64,000 nt of DNA from Rubrivivax sp. (GTDB taxonomy: Bacteria > Pseudomonadota > Gammaproteobacteria > Burkholderiales > Burkholderiaceae_C), in the NCBI GenBank assembly GCA_027490215.1, contig JAIXYO010000066.1, positions 124,001-188,000 of the forward strand, read 5' to 3'. The number at the start of each line of letters is the position of its first letter. Position 1 is the stretch's first letter. Below are positions 1 through 11,386 of this stretch, piece after piece. The notes below the pieces were generated by a model. The model saw only the letters and a list, made by a program, of their open reading frames with translations. It did no database searches and had not been told where the DNA came from. Both the position numbers and the translations under genes were made by a program.

Positions 1-1733
1 CCTTCGTAGCCGAAGGCCGGCTGTACCGCGATCAACACATTCCCGAACTGCTTGCCGAGCACGAAGATCGAGCTGCCGTTGCTCAGCTGGCGACCTGGCG
101 CCGGGCCCCACTGGCCTTCAATCTCCTTGAGCCAGCGTTCGCGCCGAACGTGGTCTTCGGCCGATATGAGCGTGTGAACGTTCGCGTCGGCGCCGTACTG
201 CGCGGCATTGCCCTTGAGCACAGCATCCCGGAGTTCGTCGATGCTTGAAGGCACGTCGACGCTGTAGCCCTGTGCCTTCATCGCGGTCAGCGTGTGATGA
301 AGCGACTCGAAAACCGACAGGTACGCGGCGCTGCCGATGTTGCCCGCGTTCGGCGGGAAATTGAAGATGACAACGGCCACCTTGCGTTGAGCGCGCTCGC
401 TGCGGCGCAGTGCGACGAGTTTGAAAACGCGGGCCGCCAGCATGATGGCCCGCTCGGGGCATGTGTGCATGTCCTGCGCGTTGTCGTTCTCTGTGAACGT
501 ACACGCGTGATGGCAACCGGTGCAAGTCACGCCTGGAGCCCCCGGCCGACCACCGAAGACGATCGGACTGGTCGATCCGTCAAGCTCGGGGATCGCGACC
601 ATGATGGTGCTTTCCACGGGCAACAAACCACGGTCAGACTCTCCCCACTGGGCAAGTGTCTGAAATTCAACCGGGTGCGCGGCCACGTAAGGCACATCCA
701 GCTGAGCCAGAACTTCCGCAGCCGCCTTGGCGTCGTTGTATGCCGGGCCGCCGACCAGCGAGAAGCCCGTCAGTGAAACGACTGCATCGACGGTGACCAC
801 GCCGTCCTGCATGAAGAACTTGTCGATGGCCGGACGCGCATCAAGACCCGCAGAGAAGGCCGGCACCACACGCAGTCCGCGCGCTTCCAAAGCCGAAATC
901 ACACCGTCGTAGTGGCCTGCGTTGTTCGAGAGCAGGTACGAGCGCAGCACCAGGATGCCAACGGTGCCATGGATCTCCTTGCCCGGTGGCTTCGGCAAGG
1001 CAGCGGCCTCGGCTGACAGACGGCCGACCATGCGCGGGTGGTAGACACCGACCTCTGGGTAGTCGACCGGCGTGGCGACTTTCACCAGGCCACGCAACGC
1101 GCGACGCGGACCATCGGCGCCGCGATCGACCACGTGACGCACGAGATTCAGCATGTTCTCGTCGGAACCGCCCATCCAGTACTGGAGCGTCATGAAATAG
1201 GCGCGCACGTCTTGTGCCGTGCCTGGAATGAAGCGCAGCATCTGCGGAATGCGGCGCAGCATCTTCATCTGGGCTGCACCGCCGGGCGCTGCCTTTTCCT
1301 TGTTGCCCCGCAGCTTCTTCAGCAAGGCCATGGGGCCACTGGCAGGCTTGGACATGTCGAAGTTGCCAAGCCGCGTGAGCTTGACCACTTCGCTGGCGGA
1401 GGCCATGCAGATCATCGCGTCACAGTGGTCGCGACGGGCATGCAGGGCCGGCAGGATCGGCAGGAAATGATCCTCGAGGAACAGCATGCCGGCGACGACG
1501 ATGTCAGCTTCTGCAATATCTGCCTGGCAGCGCGCGAGTGCTGCTGAATTGCCCGCATATTCCGACGCAGCGTGCAGTGACAGCTGAAGCCCCGGCAGCT
1601 CACGCGCCAGGGTGCTGCGTGCTCGTTCGATGGAGCTGGCCAAGTGCGTGTCCATGGTCACCACCACCACGCGGATCGGCGTGCGGGACGGACTCGACCG
1701 AGGGTCAACTGCCGAAGTGAGCTTTTGCGTCAT
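1..1733 (-). CDS. bchH: Magnesium chelatase subunit H (partial, 3' end outside window)
   Basis: Large, porphyrin-binding subunit of the ATP-dependent Mg chelatase, which inserts Mg2+ into protoporphyrin IX at the first committed step of bacteriochlorophyll synthesis. I translated the minus strand from 1733: it starts [14 protein letters not shown], runs into [15 protein letters not shown], and stays open to the window edge. It includes a stretch around [19 protein letters not shown] that is characteristic of BchH/CobN proteins. About 577 of the roughly 1,200 residues expected for the family are inside the window. The start ATG lies 29 bases inside the end of bchB, so translation is probably coupled. 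It is the last visible gene of the bchFNBH operon. The start has no strong ribosome-binding site. Confidence 0.95.
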   Translation of the reverse strand, partial: MTQKLTSAVDPRSSPSRTPIRVVVVTMDTHLASSIERARSTLARELPGLQLSLHAASEYAGNSAALARCQADIAEADIVVAGMLFLEDHFLPILPALHARRDHCDAMICMASASEVVKLTRLGNFDMSKPASGPMALLKKLRGNKEKAAPGGAAQMKMLRRIPQMLRFIPGTAQDVRAYFMTLQYWMGGSDENMLNLVRHVVDRGADGPRRALRGLVKVATPVDYPEVGVYHPRMVGRLSAEAAALPKPPGKEIHGTVGILVLRSYLLSNNAGHYDGVISALEARGLRVVPAFSAGLDARPAIDKFFMQDGVVTVDAVVSLTGFSLVGGPAYNDAKAAAEVLAQLDVPYVAAHPVEFQTLAQWGESDRGLLPVESTIMVAIPELDGSTSPIVFGGRPGAPGVTCTGCHHACTFTENDNAQDMHTCPERAIMLAARVFKLVALRRSERAQRKVAVVIFNFPPNAGNIGSAAYLSVFESLHHTLTAMKAQGYSVDVPSSIDELRDAVLKGNAAQYGADANVHTLISAEDHVRRERWLKEIEGQWGPAPGRQLSNGSSIFVLGKQFGNVLIAVQPAFGYE

Positions 1734-3336
1734 AGAGTGTCTCTACGGTGATCACCGGTACGTTGTGTTCTTGCGCGTATCGCTCGGTGTTGCGGCGAGC
1801 TTTGCCGCGCACGAAGAAGGGGATCTTTCGAAGTTCCTTCTCCGCATCCGGAGCCCAGCTTGCCGGGATCGCGGCCGCGGGGCTTTCTGAGTGGGTGGGT
1901 GGCAGTTGTTCTTCACTTGCGACCGCTTCCATGCGGGCATCGCCGGCGTCGCTGTTGGCAGGCGTGGGCGCTGCGGGGCGAGGGCTCGCATGCCCACCAA
2001 GGTGCGATGGCGCTGCATCTTCGTGGAACTCGGAATCACCGCGGAACATGCCGATCAGGTGTTCTTCGAGACCCATCATCAAGGGGTGGACCCAAGTGTC
2101 AAACAGCACGTTGGCGCCTTCGAAACCCATCTGCGGCGAATAGCGTGCTGGGAAGTCCTGCACATGCACTGGCGCGGAGATGACTGCGCAGGGCAAGCCG
2201 AGCCGCTTGGAAATATGGCGCTCCATTTGCGTTCCCAGCACCAGCTCGGGACGCAGCTCGGCGATGCGCGCCTCGATCTCGAGGTAGTCGTCGCTGATCA
2301 GCGCGTCGACCTCGTACAACTTGGCGGCTTCTCTGATTTCGCGGGCGAACTCTCGGCTGTAAGTGCCAATCCCGACCACCTTGAAGCCGAGCTCCTGGCT
2401 GGCCACGCGTGCGGCGGCCACGGCGTGCGTCGCATCGCCGAACACGAACACGCGCTTGTTCGTCAGGTAGGTCGAGTCAACCGACTTGGCGTACCAGGGC
2501 GAGCGCGAATCGGCACTCGCCAGCACCGTGCTCGGGTCGATGTCAGCAAGTTGGGCGACTTCCTTGATGAAATCGCGCGTCGCGCCCGCGCCGATCGGGA
2601 TCGTCTTGGTGGCCGGCTGACCGAATGTTCGGGTCAACCACGAGGCGGTCAGTGAGGCGATTTCAGGGTACAGCACCACGTTGAATTCGGCATCACCCAG
2701 GCGCGACAGATCGTCGGCCGTCGCGCCCAGCGGGGCCACGACGTTGATGTCGATGCCCAACTGCGTCAGAAGACCGGTGATCTCGCGCAGGTCATCGCGG
2801 TGCCGGAAGCCGAGCGCGGTCGGGCCGAGGATGTTGCAGCGAGGGCGTGCGCCTGTCGCTCGGCCCGGCTTCGCCGTGCCCGGTGTCGGTGCGTTCGGGC
2901 CCGCCAGCGCGCGCACCATCTGGTAGAAGGTTTCGGAGGCGCCCCAGTTTTCCTTGCGCTGATAAGACGGCAGCTCCAGCGCAACAACCGGAATTGGCAG
3001 ATTCAGCGCCTTGCAAAGGCCACCTGGATCGTCCTGGATCAGCTCCGCCGTGCACGAGGCGCCAACCATCATCGCGTTCGGCTTGAAACGCTCATAGGCT
3101 TCGCGCGCAGCGGTCTTGAAAAGCTCGGCGGTGTCGCCGCCCAGATCGCGTGCCTGGAATGTGGTGTAGGTGACCGGCGGTCGCTTGGGCAGCCGCTCGA
3201 TCATCGTGAACAGCAGATCGGCGTAGGTGTCGCCCTGGGGCGCGTGCAGCACGTAATGCACGTCCTTCAGCGCGGTGGCGATGCGCATCGCACCGACGTG
3301 CGGCGGGCCTTCGTAGGTCCAGAGCGTCAACTGCAT
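1705..3336 (-). CDS. bchB: Light-independent protochlorophyllide reductase subunit B
   Basis: Catalytic-component subunit of dark-operative protochlorophyllide reductase (BchL plus BchNB), which reduces ring D of protochlorophyllide to chlorophyllide a. The 543-residue protein starts [15 protein letters not shown] at the ATG at 3336. The longer upstream reading is rejected because family members begin with this motif. Asp36 (APQGD) matches the residue known in Rhodobacter to be the unusual aspartate ligand of the NB cluster. The C-terminus holds the small helical domain typical of BchB ([14 protein letters not shown]). It lies 32 bases downstream of bchN and its 3' end overlaps bchH by 29 bases. 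Confidence 0.97.
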   Translation of the reverse strand: MQLTLWTYEGPPHVGAMRIATALKDVHYVLHAPQGDTYADLLFTMIERLPKRPPVTYTTFQARDLGGDTAELFKTAAREAYERFKPNAMMVGASCTAELIQDDPGGLCKALNLPIPVVALELPSYQRKENWGASETFYQMVRALAGPNAPTPGTAKPGRATGARPRCNILGPTALGFRHRDDLREITGLLTQLGIDINVVAPLGATADDLSRLGDAEFNVVLYPEIASLTASWLTRTFGQPATKTIPIGAGATRDFIKEVAQLADIDPSTVLASADSRSPWYAKSVDSTYLTNKRVFVFGDATHAVAAARVASQELGFKVVGIGTYSREFAREIREAAKLYEVDALISDDYLEIEARIAELRPELVLGTQMERHISKRLGLPCAVISAPVHVQDFPARYSPQMGFEGANVLFDTWVHPLMMGLEEHLIGMFRGDSEFHEDAAPSHLGGHASPRPAAPTPANSDAGDARMEAVASEEQLPPTHSESPAAAIPASWAPDAEKELRKIPFFVRGKARRNTERYAQEHNVPVITVETLYDAKAHFGS

Positions 3337-3368
3337 GGTCTGGGGGTCTTGGTCGAGGAGTGGAGTGG

Positions 3369-5185
<1,817 letters not shown>

Positions 5186-5220
5186 CAATTTCCTCTCGCG
5201 GGTACGGCTTCGTTGAAGGG

Positions 5221-5249
5221 AATTTAGACGGCGACTTCGTAAATGTCAA
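5221..5249 (-). promoter_or_regulatory. Sigma70-like promoter of the bchFNBH operon
   Basis: Read on the minus strand, TTGACA (5249-5244) is followed by a 17-base spacer and TAAATT (5226-5221), 36 bases before the bchF start. The -35 box is perfect and the -10 has two mismatches to TATAAT. The -35 box lies inside the first PpsR-like operator, a layout that fits aerobic repression by promoter occlusion. Confidence 0.65.
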
Positions 5250-5277
5250 TCCAGATTGACGTAAATCCAGCTTGACA
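5244..5277. promoter_or_regulatory. Two PpsR/CrtJ-like operators
   Basis: PpsR/CrtJ binds TGT-N12-ACA, often as paired sites. Here TGT-N12-ACG occurs on the plus strand at 5244-5261 and again on the minus strand at 5277-5260. Both match the consensus except for one base in the second half, and both share TGTCAA and a GATT-like element. They overlap by two bases and cover the -35 box of the bchF promoter. Binding is inferred from the motif, the position and the ppsR gene nearby. Confidence 0.6.
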
Positions 5278-5786
5278 GTTCTGAGGGCGCCATTGATCAT
5301 CTGCAAAAGCTGTCGGATCGCGGTTGCCCTGATGCGCCTGCCTTCGATGCTTCCGTTAGCGCGACCGCCTTGGGCGTTGGCGCTCCATGAAGGTCTTCAA
5401 CCGGTGTGTCAGCGATGCGAATGCGTGGCGAAGCCTCAGCTTTAGCACCGGTTTTGGCGGAGTCGCGCGTTCGTCAGGCCTTGCCGGGCCGGGCAACGCC
5501 CAGGGCTGGATGGCCCCAGGCGCTTTTCGAGGCGGCCGTTCAGTCACTGGTCTCCACCAGGCGACTTGAAGGTCCAGTCCTCGGTGAAAGCCGGGCGGCC
5601 AACACAGCGGAAGTCTTGAAAGCGATAGGAACTGGAAGCACAGGGGAGACCTTGTTTTCAACAGCCTTTCTGGCGGGTGCTCCCCCAGACCGTTGCGTGC
5701 CGCTTGGTGGGGCGGCAATGCTTCGGTCTCCGCCATCGATGAAGAAGCAGCGCGGCCCGGGAGTTCGCTCTGCCAGGAGACTTGCA
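5278..5786. other. Long intergenic leader between bchF promoter and aerR
   Basis: About 500 bases that I do not assign to a gene. Reading frames are open on both strands here, including an in-frame upstream extension of aerR from 5406. Their translations are Arg/Pro/Ala-rich with no recognisable domain, and the aerR start at 5787 has a much better ribosome-binding site. I found no tRNA or clear terminator. It may hold the aerR promoter and a long 5' untranslated region. Confidence 0.4.
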
Positions 5787-6728
5787 ATGACTCGAACGAC
5801 GCCGCAAGCGTTGTCCACCGACGCGCAAAATGATGCTGTCGCATCCAACGACGTTGATTCCGATGCTTGGTCCGAGGTCCACCGGCTTCCCTTCAATACT
5901 GACTCGCCCACTTGGCTGCAGAAGCGGTTGGAGCGGCCCGAAGCCGAAGAACGAATGAGCCGCCTTGTCAAAACGCTCGAGGCCGAAGTGATTCCTCGGC
6001 TTGTCGAGGCCTACCGCTCCGCGCCCATGGGCGAAATGCTCCCTGCCGTCGTCAGCCCGACGCCCACTGCTGGCGAAGTTGAAGAGTTTGTTCAATTGCT
6101 GCTGCATCGCGATGATGCGTCGGTCTCGACGTTCATCGCGAATCTGCGCAGCAGAGGCATGTCGATCGAGGTGGTGTTCCTGGAGTTACTGGCCGCCGCG
6201 GCCAGTCAACTGGGCGGCCTCTGGGAAGACGATCGCTGTGATTTCACCGACGTCACCATCGCGCTCGGTCGGCTGCAGAATTTGCTGCAGGTGTTGAGCC
6301 CCTTGATGGGGGCAGAGGCTGCATCGCCTGCCAATGCGCGTCGCGTGTTGCTGGTCCCGTCTCCGGGCGATCAGCACACCTTCGGGCTCTCGATGGTTGC
6401 TGAATTCTTCGTGCATGCCGGTTGGGAAGTCGCGAGCGGCAAGGGTGCTTATCGAGACGAAGCCCTCGACATGGTCAGCCGCGAGTGGTTCGATGTGATT
6501 GGCTTTTCGGTTGGCAGCGAAGTCCGTCTCGAGTGGTTGACGACGTGCATAGCTTCGGTTCGTCAGCTGTCGCGCAATCCGGCGATCGGAGTCCTCGTTG
6601 GGGGGCCGGTCTTCACGGCCAATCCCGAGTATGTGGCGATCGTTGGCGCTGATGCGACCAGCAAGGACGGCAAGCAGGCGCTTATCGCGGCTGAAGCATT
6701 GATTCCAAATCGAGTCACTTGCAGCTAA
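5787..6728 (+). CDS. aerR: Cobalamin-binding antirepressor of PpsR
   Basis: AerR/PpaA-family regulator that relieves PpsR/CrtJ repression of photosynthesis genes in response to light and oxygen through bound cobalamin. The 313-residue protein starts at the ATG at 5787, preceded by AGGAGA. The N-terminal half is the helical domain (LVEAYRSAPMGEM to LEDDRCDFTDV-type sequence). The C-terminal half is a Rossmann-like B12 domain with the DxHxxG motif at residues 195-200 (DQHTFG), where His197 would be the lower axial ligand. Later conserved sequence includes VIGFSVGSEVRLEWL and VGGPVF. It is directly upstream of ppsR, the usual arrangement. An in-frame upstream extension exists but lacks homologous-looking sequence. 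Confidence 0.92.
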   Translation: MTRTTPQALSTDAQNDAVASNDVDSDAWSEVHRLPFNTDSPTWLQKRLERPEAEERMSRLVKTLEAEVIPRLVEAYRSAPMGEMLPAVVSPTPTAGEVEEFVQLLLHRDDASVSTFIANLRSRGMSIEVVFLELLAAAASQLGGLWEDDRCDFTDVTIALGRLQNLLQVLSPLMGAEAASPANARRVLLVPSPGDQHTFGLSMVAEFFVHAGWEVASGKGAYRDEALDMVSREWFDVIGFSVGSEVRLEWLTTCIASVRQLSRNPAIGVLVGGPVFTANPEYVAIVGADATSKDGKQALIAAEALIPNRVTCS

Positions 6729-6794
6729 CAATATCAAGGTAATTCAGACCTGCCTCATGAGCTTTGCCTGCTTTCCTTCCCCAGGTGACTCCCG

Positions 6795-8231
6795 ATGATC
6801 GGGTTCGCGCAACCTTCGCGCTCCCTGGGGCCCCTGACGATTGAGTCCGTCAGCAAACTGATTGCTGCGGCTGCAGATGTGTCATTGGTCGTCGATGCCA
6901 ACGGCGTGATCTGCGACATGGCCTTCGGCAGCGACAGCCTGAAAAACCTCGGCTATGACCGGTGGATCGGGCAGCCGTGGATTCAAACCGTCACCAAGGA
7001 GAGTCGGCCCAAGATCGAAGCGCTGCTTCGAGACGCGGATTCGCAAGCGACGCCGCGCTGGCGGCAGGTCAATCATCCCTCCGACTCAGGGCCCGATCTC
7101 CCGCTCTCCTATTACGCCGTCAAGGTGGACGGCGATCCATCCTCTGCGTTGCCACGGCATTCCGTGGTCTTTGGGCGAGATCTGCGCGCCGTGGCGGCGA
7201 CGCAGCAGAGCCTGATTGACGCGCAACAAGCCTCCTTGCACGAGCACTGGCGATTGCGCGATGCGCAGTCCCGCTACCGGCACCTGTTCCAGGGCTCTAG
7301 CGAAGGACTGCTGATCATCGACAGCGTGACCCAGAAGGTCACAGAGGCCAATCCAGCCGCCCACGCGCTTCTGGCCGACGTCTCGCGCAAACTGGTCGGT
7401 GCGTCCTTCCCGCTTGGCCTGGAGGAGCGTGGTGCGGAGGCTGTGCAGGGCATGCTGGCCAGTTTGCGCGCCACAGGCAAAGCCGATGACATTCGCGCGC
7501 GTCTGGCCGATGGTGGAGCAGAACTTTGGGTCTCCGGCTCGATGTTTCGGCAGGAAAGCGGCTCGATGCTGTTGCTGCGACTGTCGCGCGTGGCGCCCGA
7601 CGGCGTGGTGCTGTCCCAGCCCAGCGCGCATTCACTGCTTGTCAAGTTGCTGCAGAGCTCACCCGACTGCATGGTCATCACCGACCTCGACGGGTCCGTC
7701 GTGATGGCCAATGATTCGTTCGTTCAACTGGTGCAGCTGGCCTCAGAAGATCAGGTGCGCGGCGAATCACTTGGGCGTTGGCTGGGCCGTACCGGCGTTG
7801 AACTGAATGTGCTTATTGCCACCTTGCGGCAGCGCGGCTCGGTGCGGCTGTTTCCAACCACCCTTCGCAGTGACCAAGGCACACCCAACGATGTCGAGAT
7901 TTCGGCTGCGATGGTCTCGGAAGGCGAGCAATCCTGCATGGGCTTCACCATTCGGGACGTCAGCCGGCGCCTGAACAACGATGCCCGTGCTGCCAAGGAA
8001 TTGCCCCGCTCCGTCGGCCAACTTTCGGAGCTGGTCGGACGTGTGCCGATGAAGGACATCGTCGGCGAAACCACCGACCTGATCGAACAGTTGTGCATCG
8101 AGGCGGCCCTTGAACTGACTCGCGACAACCGCGCTGCAGCGGCAGAGATGTTGGGCCTGTCGCGGCAGAGCCTGTACGTCAAGCTGCGTCGCTACGGGCT
8201 GAGCGATCCGACCTCCGAAGGCGAAAAGTAG
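6795..8231 (+). CDS. ppsR: Redox-responsive photosynthesis repressor PpsR/CrtJ
   Basis: DNA-binding repressor of bch, crt and puc genes under aerobic conditions, binding TGT-N12-ACA. It has 478 residues: an N-terminal segment and PAS-type domains (LIAAAADVSLVVDANGVI; LLIIDSVTQKVTEANPAA; DCMVITDLDGSVVMANDSF), a linker, then a C-terminal Fis-type helix-turn-helix (RAAAAEMLGLSRQSLYVKLR). Cys434 (EQLCIEAAL) just before the helix-turn-helix corresponds to the redox-active cysteine described in CrtJ/PpsR. The start ATG has AGGTGA six bases upstream. The stop is two bases before the crtA GTG, so ppsR and crtA are probably co-transcribed. Matching operator-like sites lie at 5244-5277 and 14310-14327. 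Confidence 0.95.
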   Translation: MIGFAQPSRSLGPLTIESVSKLIAAAADVSLVVDANGVICDMAFGSDSLKNLGYDRWIGQPWIQTVTKESRPKIEALLRDADSQATPRWRQVNHPSDSGPDLPLSYYAVKVDGDPSSALPRHSVVFGRDLRAVAATQQSLIDAQQASLHEHWRLRDAQSRYRHLFQGSSEGLLIIDSVTQKVTEANPAAHALLADVSRKLVGASFPLGLEERGAEAVQGMLASLRATGKADDIRARLADGGAELWVSGSMFRQESGSMLLLRLSRVAPDGVVLSQPSAHSLLVKLLQSSPDCMVITDLDGSVVMANDSFVQLVQLASEDQVRGESLGRWLGRTGVELNVLIATLRQRGSVRLFPTTLRSDQGTPNDVEISAAMVSEGEQSCMGFTIRDVSRRLNNDARAAKELPRSVGQLSELVGRVPMKDIVGETTDLIEQLCIEAALELTRDNRAAAAEMLGLSRQSLYVKLRRYGLSDPTSEGEK

Positions 8232-8232
8232 G

Positions 8233-8922
8233 GTGGATCGTGGCGCGGTCGCCGTGCTGGTGCTGGTGGACATCGCGCCTGGGTCCAGGGCGTGGGGCTT
8301 CGGTCGCTTCGTTGTCGGTCGCTTCGACCTCTATCGCATACCCGGCTTGAGCTTCTTCAAGGTCTTGGGCAGCGGCTATGAGTCCGGCTTCGGGCTGAGA
8401 CCAAGCCTGTCGCGCCAAGGACTGTTCTGCCTCTTTGACGACGAGCAGGCAGCCGATGCATTCCTGGCTGACTCGACGCTGACTGCCAGCTACCGTGCCC
8501 ATGCTCGCGAGTTCTTTGCGGTCAAGTTGAGGGCGTTCAGCTGCCGAGGCAGTTGGGCGGGGATGAGCTTTCCCGTCAATGCACAAGCGCCTGCGCACGG
8601 CCCCATTGCGGCGCTGACCCGTGCGTCGATCCGATTGCCCAAGGCTGCCGCGTTCTGGCGCCAGGCGCCGCTGACCCAGCGCTCGCTGGACGGCGCGCAG
8701 GGCTGCTTGTTTTCAGCGGGCGTAGGCGAAGCGCCGCTGCTGCGCCAAGCCACCTTCACCATGTGGGACAGCGTTGCGCACATGGATGCCTATGCGCGCA
8801 GCGGTGCACACCTGGAGGCGATCAAGGCCGCTCAGCGGAACGGCTATTTTTCCGAGTCGATGTTCGTGCGCTTCGTGCCCAGCGGTGCGCAAGGCACCTG
8901 GCTCGGGCGCCGCTATGGCTGA
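8233..8922 (+). CDS. crtA: Spheroidene monooxygenase
   Basis: Adds the C2 keto group to spheroidene or spirilloxanthin, giving spheroidenone-type carotenoids when oxygen is present. It has 229 residues from a GTG at 8233, one base after the ppsR stop. Recognisable family sequence includes the stretch around GLRPSLSRQGLFCLF, the FAVKLRAFSCRGSWAGM region and the C-terminal ERNGYFSESMFVRF-like motif (here AQRNGYFSESMFVRF). The stop overlaps the crtD start by eight bases. Its presence suggests the organism makes keto-carotenoids in air. Confidence 0.9.
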   Translation: MDRGAVAVLVLVDIAPGSRAWGFGRFVVGRFDLYRIPGLSFFKVLGSGYESGFGLRPSLSRQGLFCLFDDEQAADAFLADSTLTASYRAHAREFFAVKLRAFSCRGSWAGMSFPVNAQAPAHGPIAALTRASIRLPKAAAFWRQAPLTQRSLDGAQGCLFSAGVGEAPLLRQATFTMWDSVAHMDAYARSGAHLEAIKAAQRNGYFSESMFVRFVPSGAQGTWLGRRYG

Positions 8923-10513
8923 GGCGTTGCGGGCGCATCGGGTGGTGGTGATTGGTGCCGGTGTAGCAGGCCTGGTCAGTGCGCTGCTGCTGGCCTGTCG
9001 TGGTCTGGAGGTCACGCTGGTCGAGCGGGCTGACACTCCTGGCGGAAAGATGCGCCGGGTGATGGTCGATGGTGCGGGCATCGACTCCGGCCCCACGGTG
9101 TTCACGATGCGTTGGGTCTTTGAGCAGATCTTCGCGGCCGCCGGTTCGTCGCTCACAGAGCAGCTTCGTCTGCAGCCGCTGGGCGTGCTGGCACGGCACG
9201 CCTGGAGCGCTGACGAACGGCTCGATCTCTTCGCCGATGCGAAACAGTCAGCCGATGCGATCGCGCAGTTCTCCGGGCCTGGCGAGGCTCGTCGCTTCAC
9301 GCAGTTCTGCGCACAGGCGCGTACCGTCTACGACACGCTCGAGGGCCCGTACATCCGCTCGCAGCGGCCGACGCTGCTTGGCATGGCACGTGATCTCGGG
9401 CCGCGGGGTCTGGGCGTTCTGGCCGGCCTCGGGCCGTTTGCGTCGCTGTGGCGATCGCTCGCCAAACACTTCCACGATCCTCGGCTGCAGCAGCTGTTTG
9501 GCCGCTATGCCACTTACTGCGGCTCATCGCCGTTTGCTGCGCCAGCCACGCTGATGCTCGTCGCGCAGGTCGAGATGGACGGGGTCTGGGCGGTCGATGG
9601 CGGCATGCTGGCGGTGGCGACCGCGCTGGCGGGATTGGCGCAGCGTCGTGGCGCGACGATCCGCTATGGGCAGACCTGCGAGCAAGTGCTGGTGCGTGAC
9701 GGACGCACGTGCGGCGTGCGTCTTGTCGGAGGCGAATGCATCGAGGCCGATTCGGTGGTGTTTAACGGTGACGCCGCGGCACTGCCGCTGGGCTTGCTGG
9801 GTGCGGATTGCAGTCATGCGGTGCCGCCAGTGCCCGCCTCGGGTCGATCGCTGTCAGCGATGACCTGGTCGATCAACGCTCGCACCTCAGGCTTCCCCCT
9901 GGTGCGGCACAACGTGTTCTTCAACGCCGACTACGCATCGGAATTCAGCGACATCTTTCAGCATCGCCGGCTGCCGCGTGAAGGCACGGTCTACGTCTGC
10001 GCGCAGGACCGCGACGACAGCGGTCGTCTGCCGGCACGTGATGGTGATCCGGATGGCAACGGGCCTGAGCGGCTGCTGTGCCTTGTCAACGCACCAGCGA
10101 ATGGCGATTCAACCCCTCTTGAACCCTCGGAGATAGAAGCATGCGAGAGGACCCACTTTGCGCTGATGCAGCGCAGCGGACTGATCATCCATCGCACCCC
10201 GCACAACACCGTGCTGACGACACCGACCGATTTCCATCGGCTGTTCCCGGCGACGGGCGGGGCGCTGTATGGCCAGGCAGCGAACGGCTGGATGGGCGTG
10301 TTCAAGCGGCCCGCGGCACAGAGCCGCTTGCCGGGGCTGTATCTGGCGGGGGGCAGCGTGCACCCGGGGCCGGGCGTGCCGATGGCGGCGATGTCCGGGC
10401 GGCTGGCGGCCGAGACGCTGCTGGGGCACCTCGATTCGACCAGCCGGTCCCGCCGGGGGGCTATCTCTGGTGGTACGTCGACGCGATCAGCGACGACGGG
10501 CAACACGCGCTGA
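8915..10513 (+). CDS. crtD: 1-hydroxycarotenoid 3,4-desaturase (methoxyneurosporene dehydrogenase)
   Basis: FAD-dependent desaturase that introduces the 3,4 double bond into hydroxylated or methoxylated acyclic carotenoids. The 532-residue protein begins MAEALRAHRVVVIGAG with a dinucleotide-binding motif (VVVIGAGVAGLVSALLL). It also contains DSGPTVFTMRWVFE and the C-terminal FAD motif GLYLAGGSVHPGPGVPMAAMSGR. I chose the ATG at 8915, inside the end of crtA, because the motif begins there. The last about 25 residues have no family character, because the frame runs on over the region where crtC is encoded; the crtC frame overlaps the 3' end by 373 bases. Confidence 0.93.
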   Translation: MAEALRAHRVVVIGAGVAGLVSALLLACRGLEVTLVERADTPGGKMRRVMVDGAGIDSGPTVFTMRWVFEQIFAAAGSSLTEQLRLQPLGVLARHAWSADERLDLFADAKQSADAIAQFSGPGEARRFTQFCAQARTVYDTLEGPYIRSQRPTLLGMARDLGPRGLGVLAGLGPFASLWRSLAKHFHDPRLQQLFGRYATYCGSSPFAAPATLMLVAQVEMDGVWAVDGGMLAVATALAGLAQRRGATIRYGQTCEQVLVRDGRTCGVRLVGGECIEADSVVFNGDAAALPLGLLGADCSHAVPPVPASGRSLSAMTWSINARTSGFPLVRHNVFFNADYASEFSDIFQHRRLPREGTVYVCAQDRDDSGRLPARDGDPDGNGPERLLCLVNAPANGDSTPLEPSEIEACERTHFALMQRSGLIIHRTPHNTVLTTPTDFHRLFPATGGALYGQAANGWMGVFKRPAAQSRLPGLYLAGGSVHPGPGVPMAAMSGRLAAETLLGHLDSTSRSRRGAISGGTSTRSATTGNTR

Positions 10514-11355
10514 GCATCATTGCCTTCGTCGGCAGCGTCTTCTCGCCTTATTACGCCTGGGCCCGTCGGAGCGGTGCCGCCGACCCCGAGAACCACTGCT
10601 CCATCAACGTCGCCCTCTACGGCCGAGCAGGCAAGCGCTGGACGATGACCGAGCGCAGCCGCGCCAGCATGACGCGCGACGCTAATCGCCTGGTGGTAGG
10701 GCCAAGTCAGGTGCATTGGAACGGTGAGTGCCTGACGATCGACATCGATGAAATCACCGTGCCGATCCCGAGGCGTGTGCGTGGCCGGGTGCGTGTCTAT
10801 CCGAAAGGCCTGTGCCGATTCGTGGCGTCGCTAGACGATGGCGGCCTGCATCGCTGGGGGCCGATCGCGCCATGCTCGCGGGTCGAGGTCGAATTCAATG
10901 CACCCGCCATGCGTTGGTCTGGACACGCCTACCTGGATTCGAACGAAGGCGACGAGCCGATCGATCGGCCGTTCACCGAATGGGACTGGTCGCGCGCGCC
11001 TCTGAAAGACGGCAGCACCGGCGTGATCTACGACGTGCGCCAGAAGCAGGGCGGAGACAGGGTGATCGCGGTGCGCTTCCAGCCCTCGGGCGACTTTGAG
11101 CACTTCACACCACCCGAGCGCCAGCCGCTGCCGCGCACCGCATGGCGCATTGGCCGAACAATGCGCACCGAGGCGAAGCAGCCCGCGGTTGTCACGCAGA
11201 CGCTGGAGGACACGCCGTTCTATGTGCGCTCGGTGCTGTCGTCGGGGCTGCTCGGAGAGTCCGTGGCCTCGGTGCACGAGACATTGAACGTGCCGCGTCT
11301 GGTGTCCACCGCCGTGCAACTGATGCTGCCATGGCGGATGCCCCGAGTACGCTGA
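10141..11355 (+). CDS. crtC: Acyclic carotenoid 1,2-hydratase (hydroxyneurosporene synthase)
   Basis: Hydrates the 1,2 double bond of neurosporene, lycopene and their derivatives. Conserved CrtC sequence starts at PVPPGGYLWWYVDAISDDG, about residue 102, followed by FVGSVFSPYYAWAR and WDWSRAPLKDGSTGVIYD. The only in-frame ATG is at 10141, giving 404 residues with an N-terminal part (Arg/Ala/Gly-rich) encoded in a second frame inside crtD. Between 10321 and the conserved region I found no ATG, GTG, TTG or CTG in this frame. From memory, the Rubrivivax gelatinosus enzyme has been reported as about 44 kDa, which would fit the long form, while other CrtC proteins are near 280 residues. The start is therefore uncertain. 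Confidence 0.88.
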   Translation: MREDPLCADAAQRTDHPSHPAQHRADDTDRFPSAVPGDGRGAVWPGSERLDGRVQAARGTEPLAGAVSGGGQRAPGAGRADGGDVRAAGGRDAAGAPRFDQPVPPGGYLWWYVDAISDDGQHALSIIAFVGSVFSPYYAWARRSGAADPENHCSINVALYGRAGKRWTMTERSRASMTRDANRLVVGPSQVHWNGECLTIDIDEITVPIPRRVRGRVRVYPKGLCRFVASLDDGGLHRWGPIAPCSRVEVEFNAPAMRWSGHAYLDSNEGDEPIDRPFTEWDWSRAPLKDGSTGVIYDVRQKQGGDRVIAVRFQPSGDFEHFTPPERQPLPRTAWRIGRTMRTEAKQPAVVTQTLEDTPFYVRSVLSSGLLGESVASVHETLNVPRLVSTAVQLMLPWRMPRVR

Positions 11356-11386
11356 CGTGACCCGTCAGCGCGCCGGGCATGCGCCG

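Noticed and set aside
5356-5844. 162-codon minus-strand frame in the aerR leader
   Set aside because: The sequence is Arg/Pro/Leu-rich with no domain or ribosome-binding site, and it overlaps the secure start of aerR.
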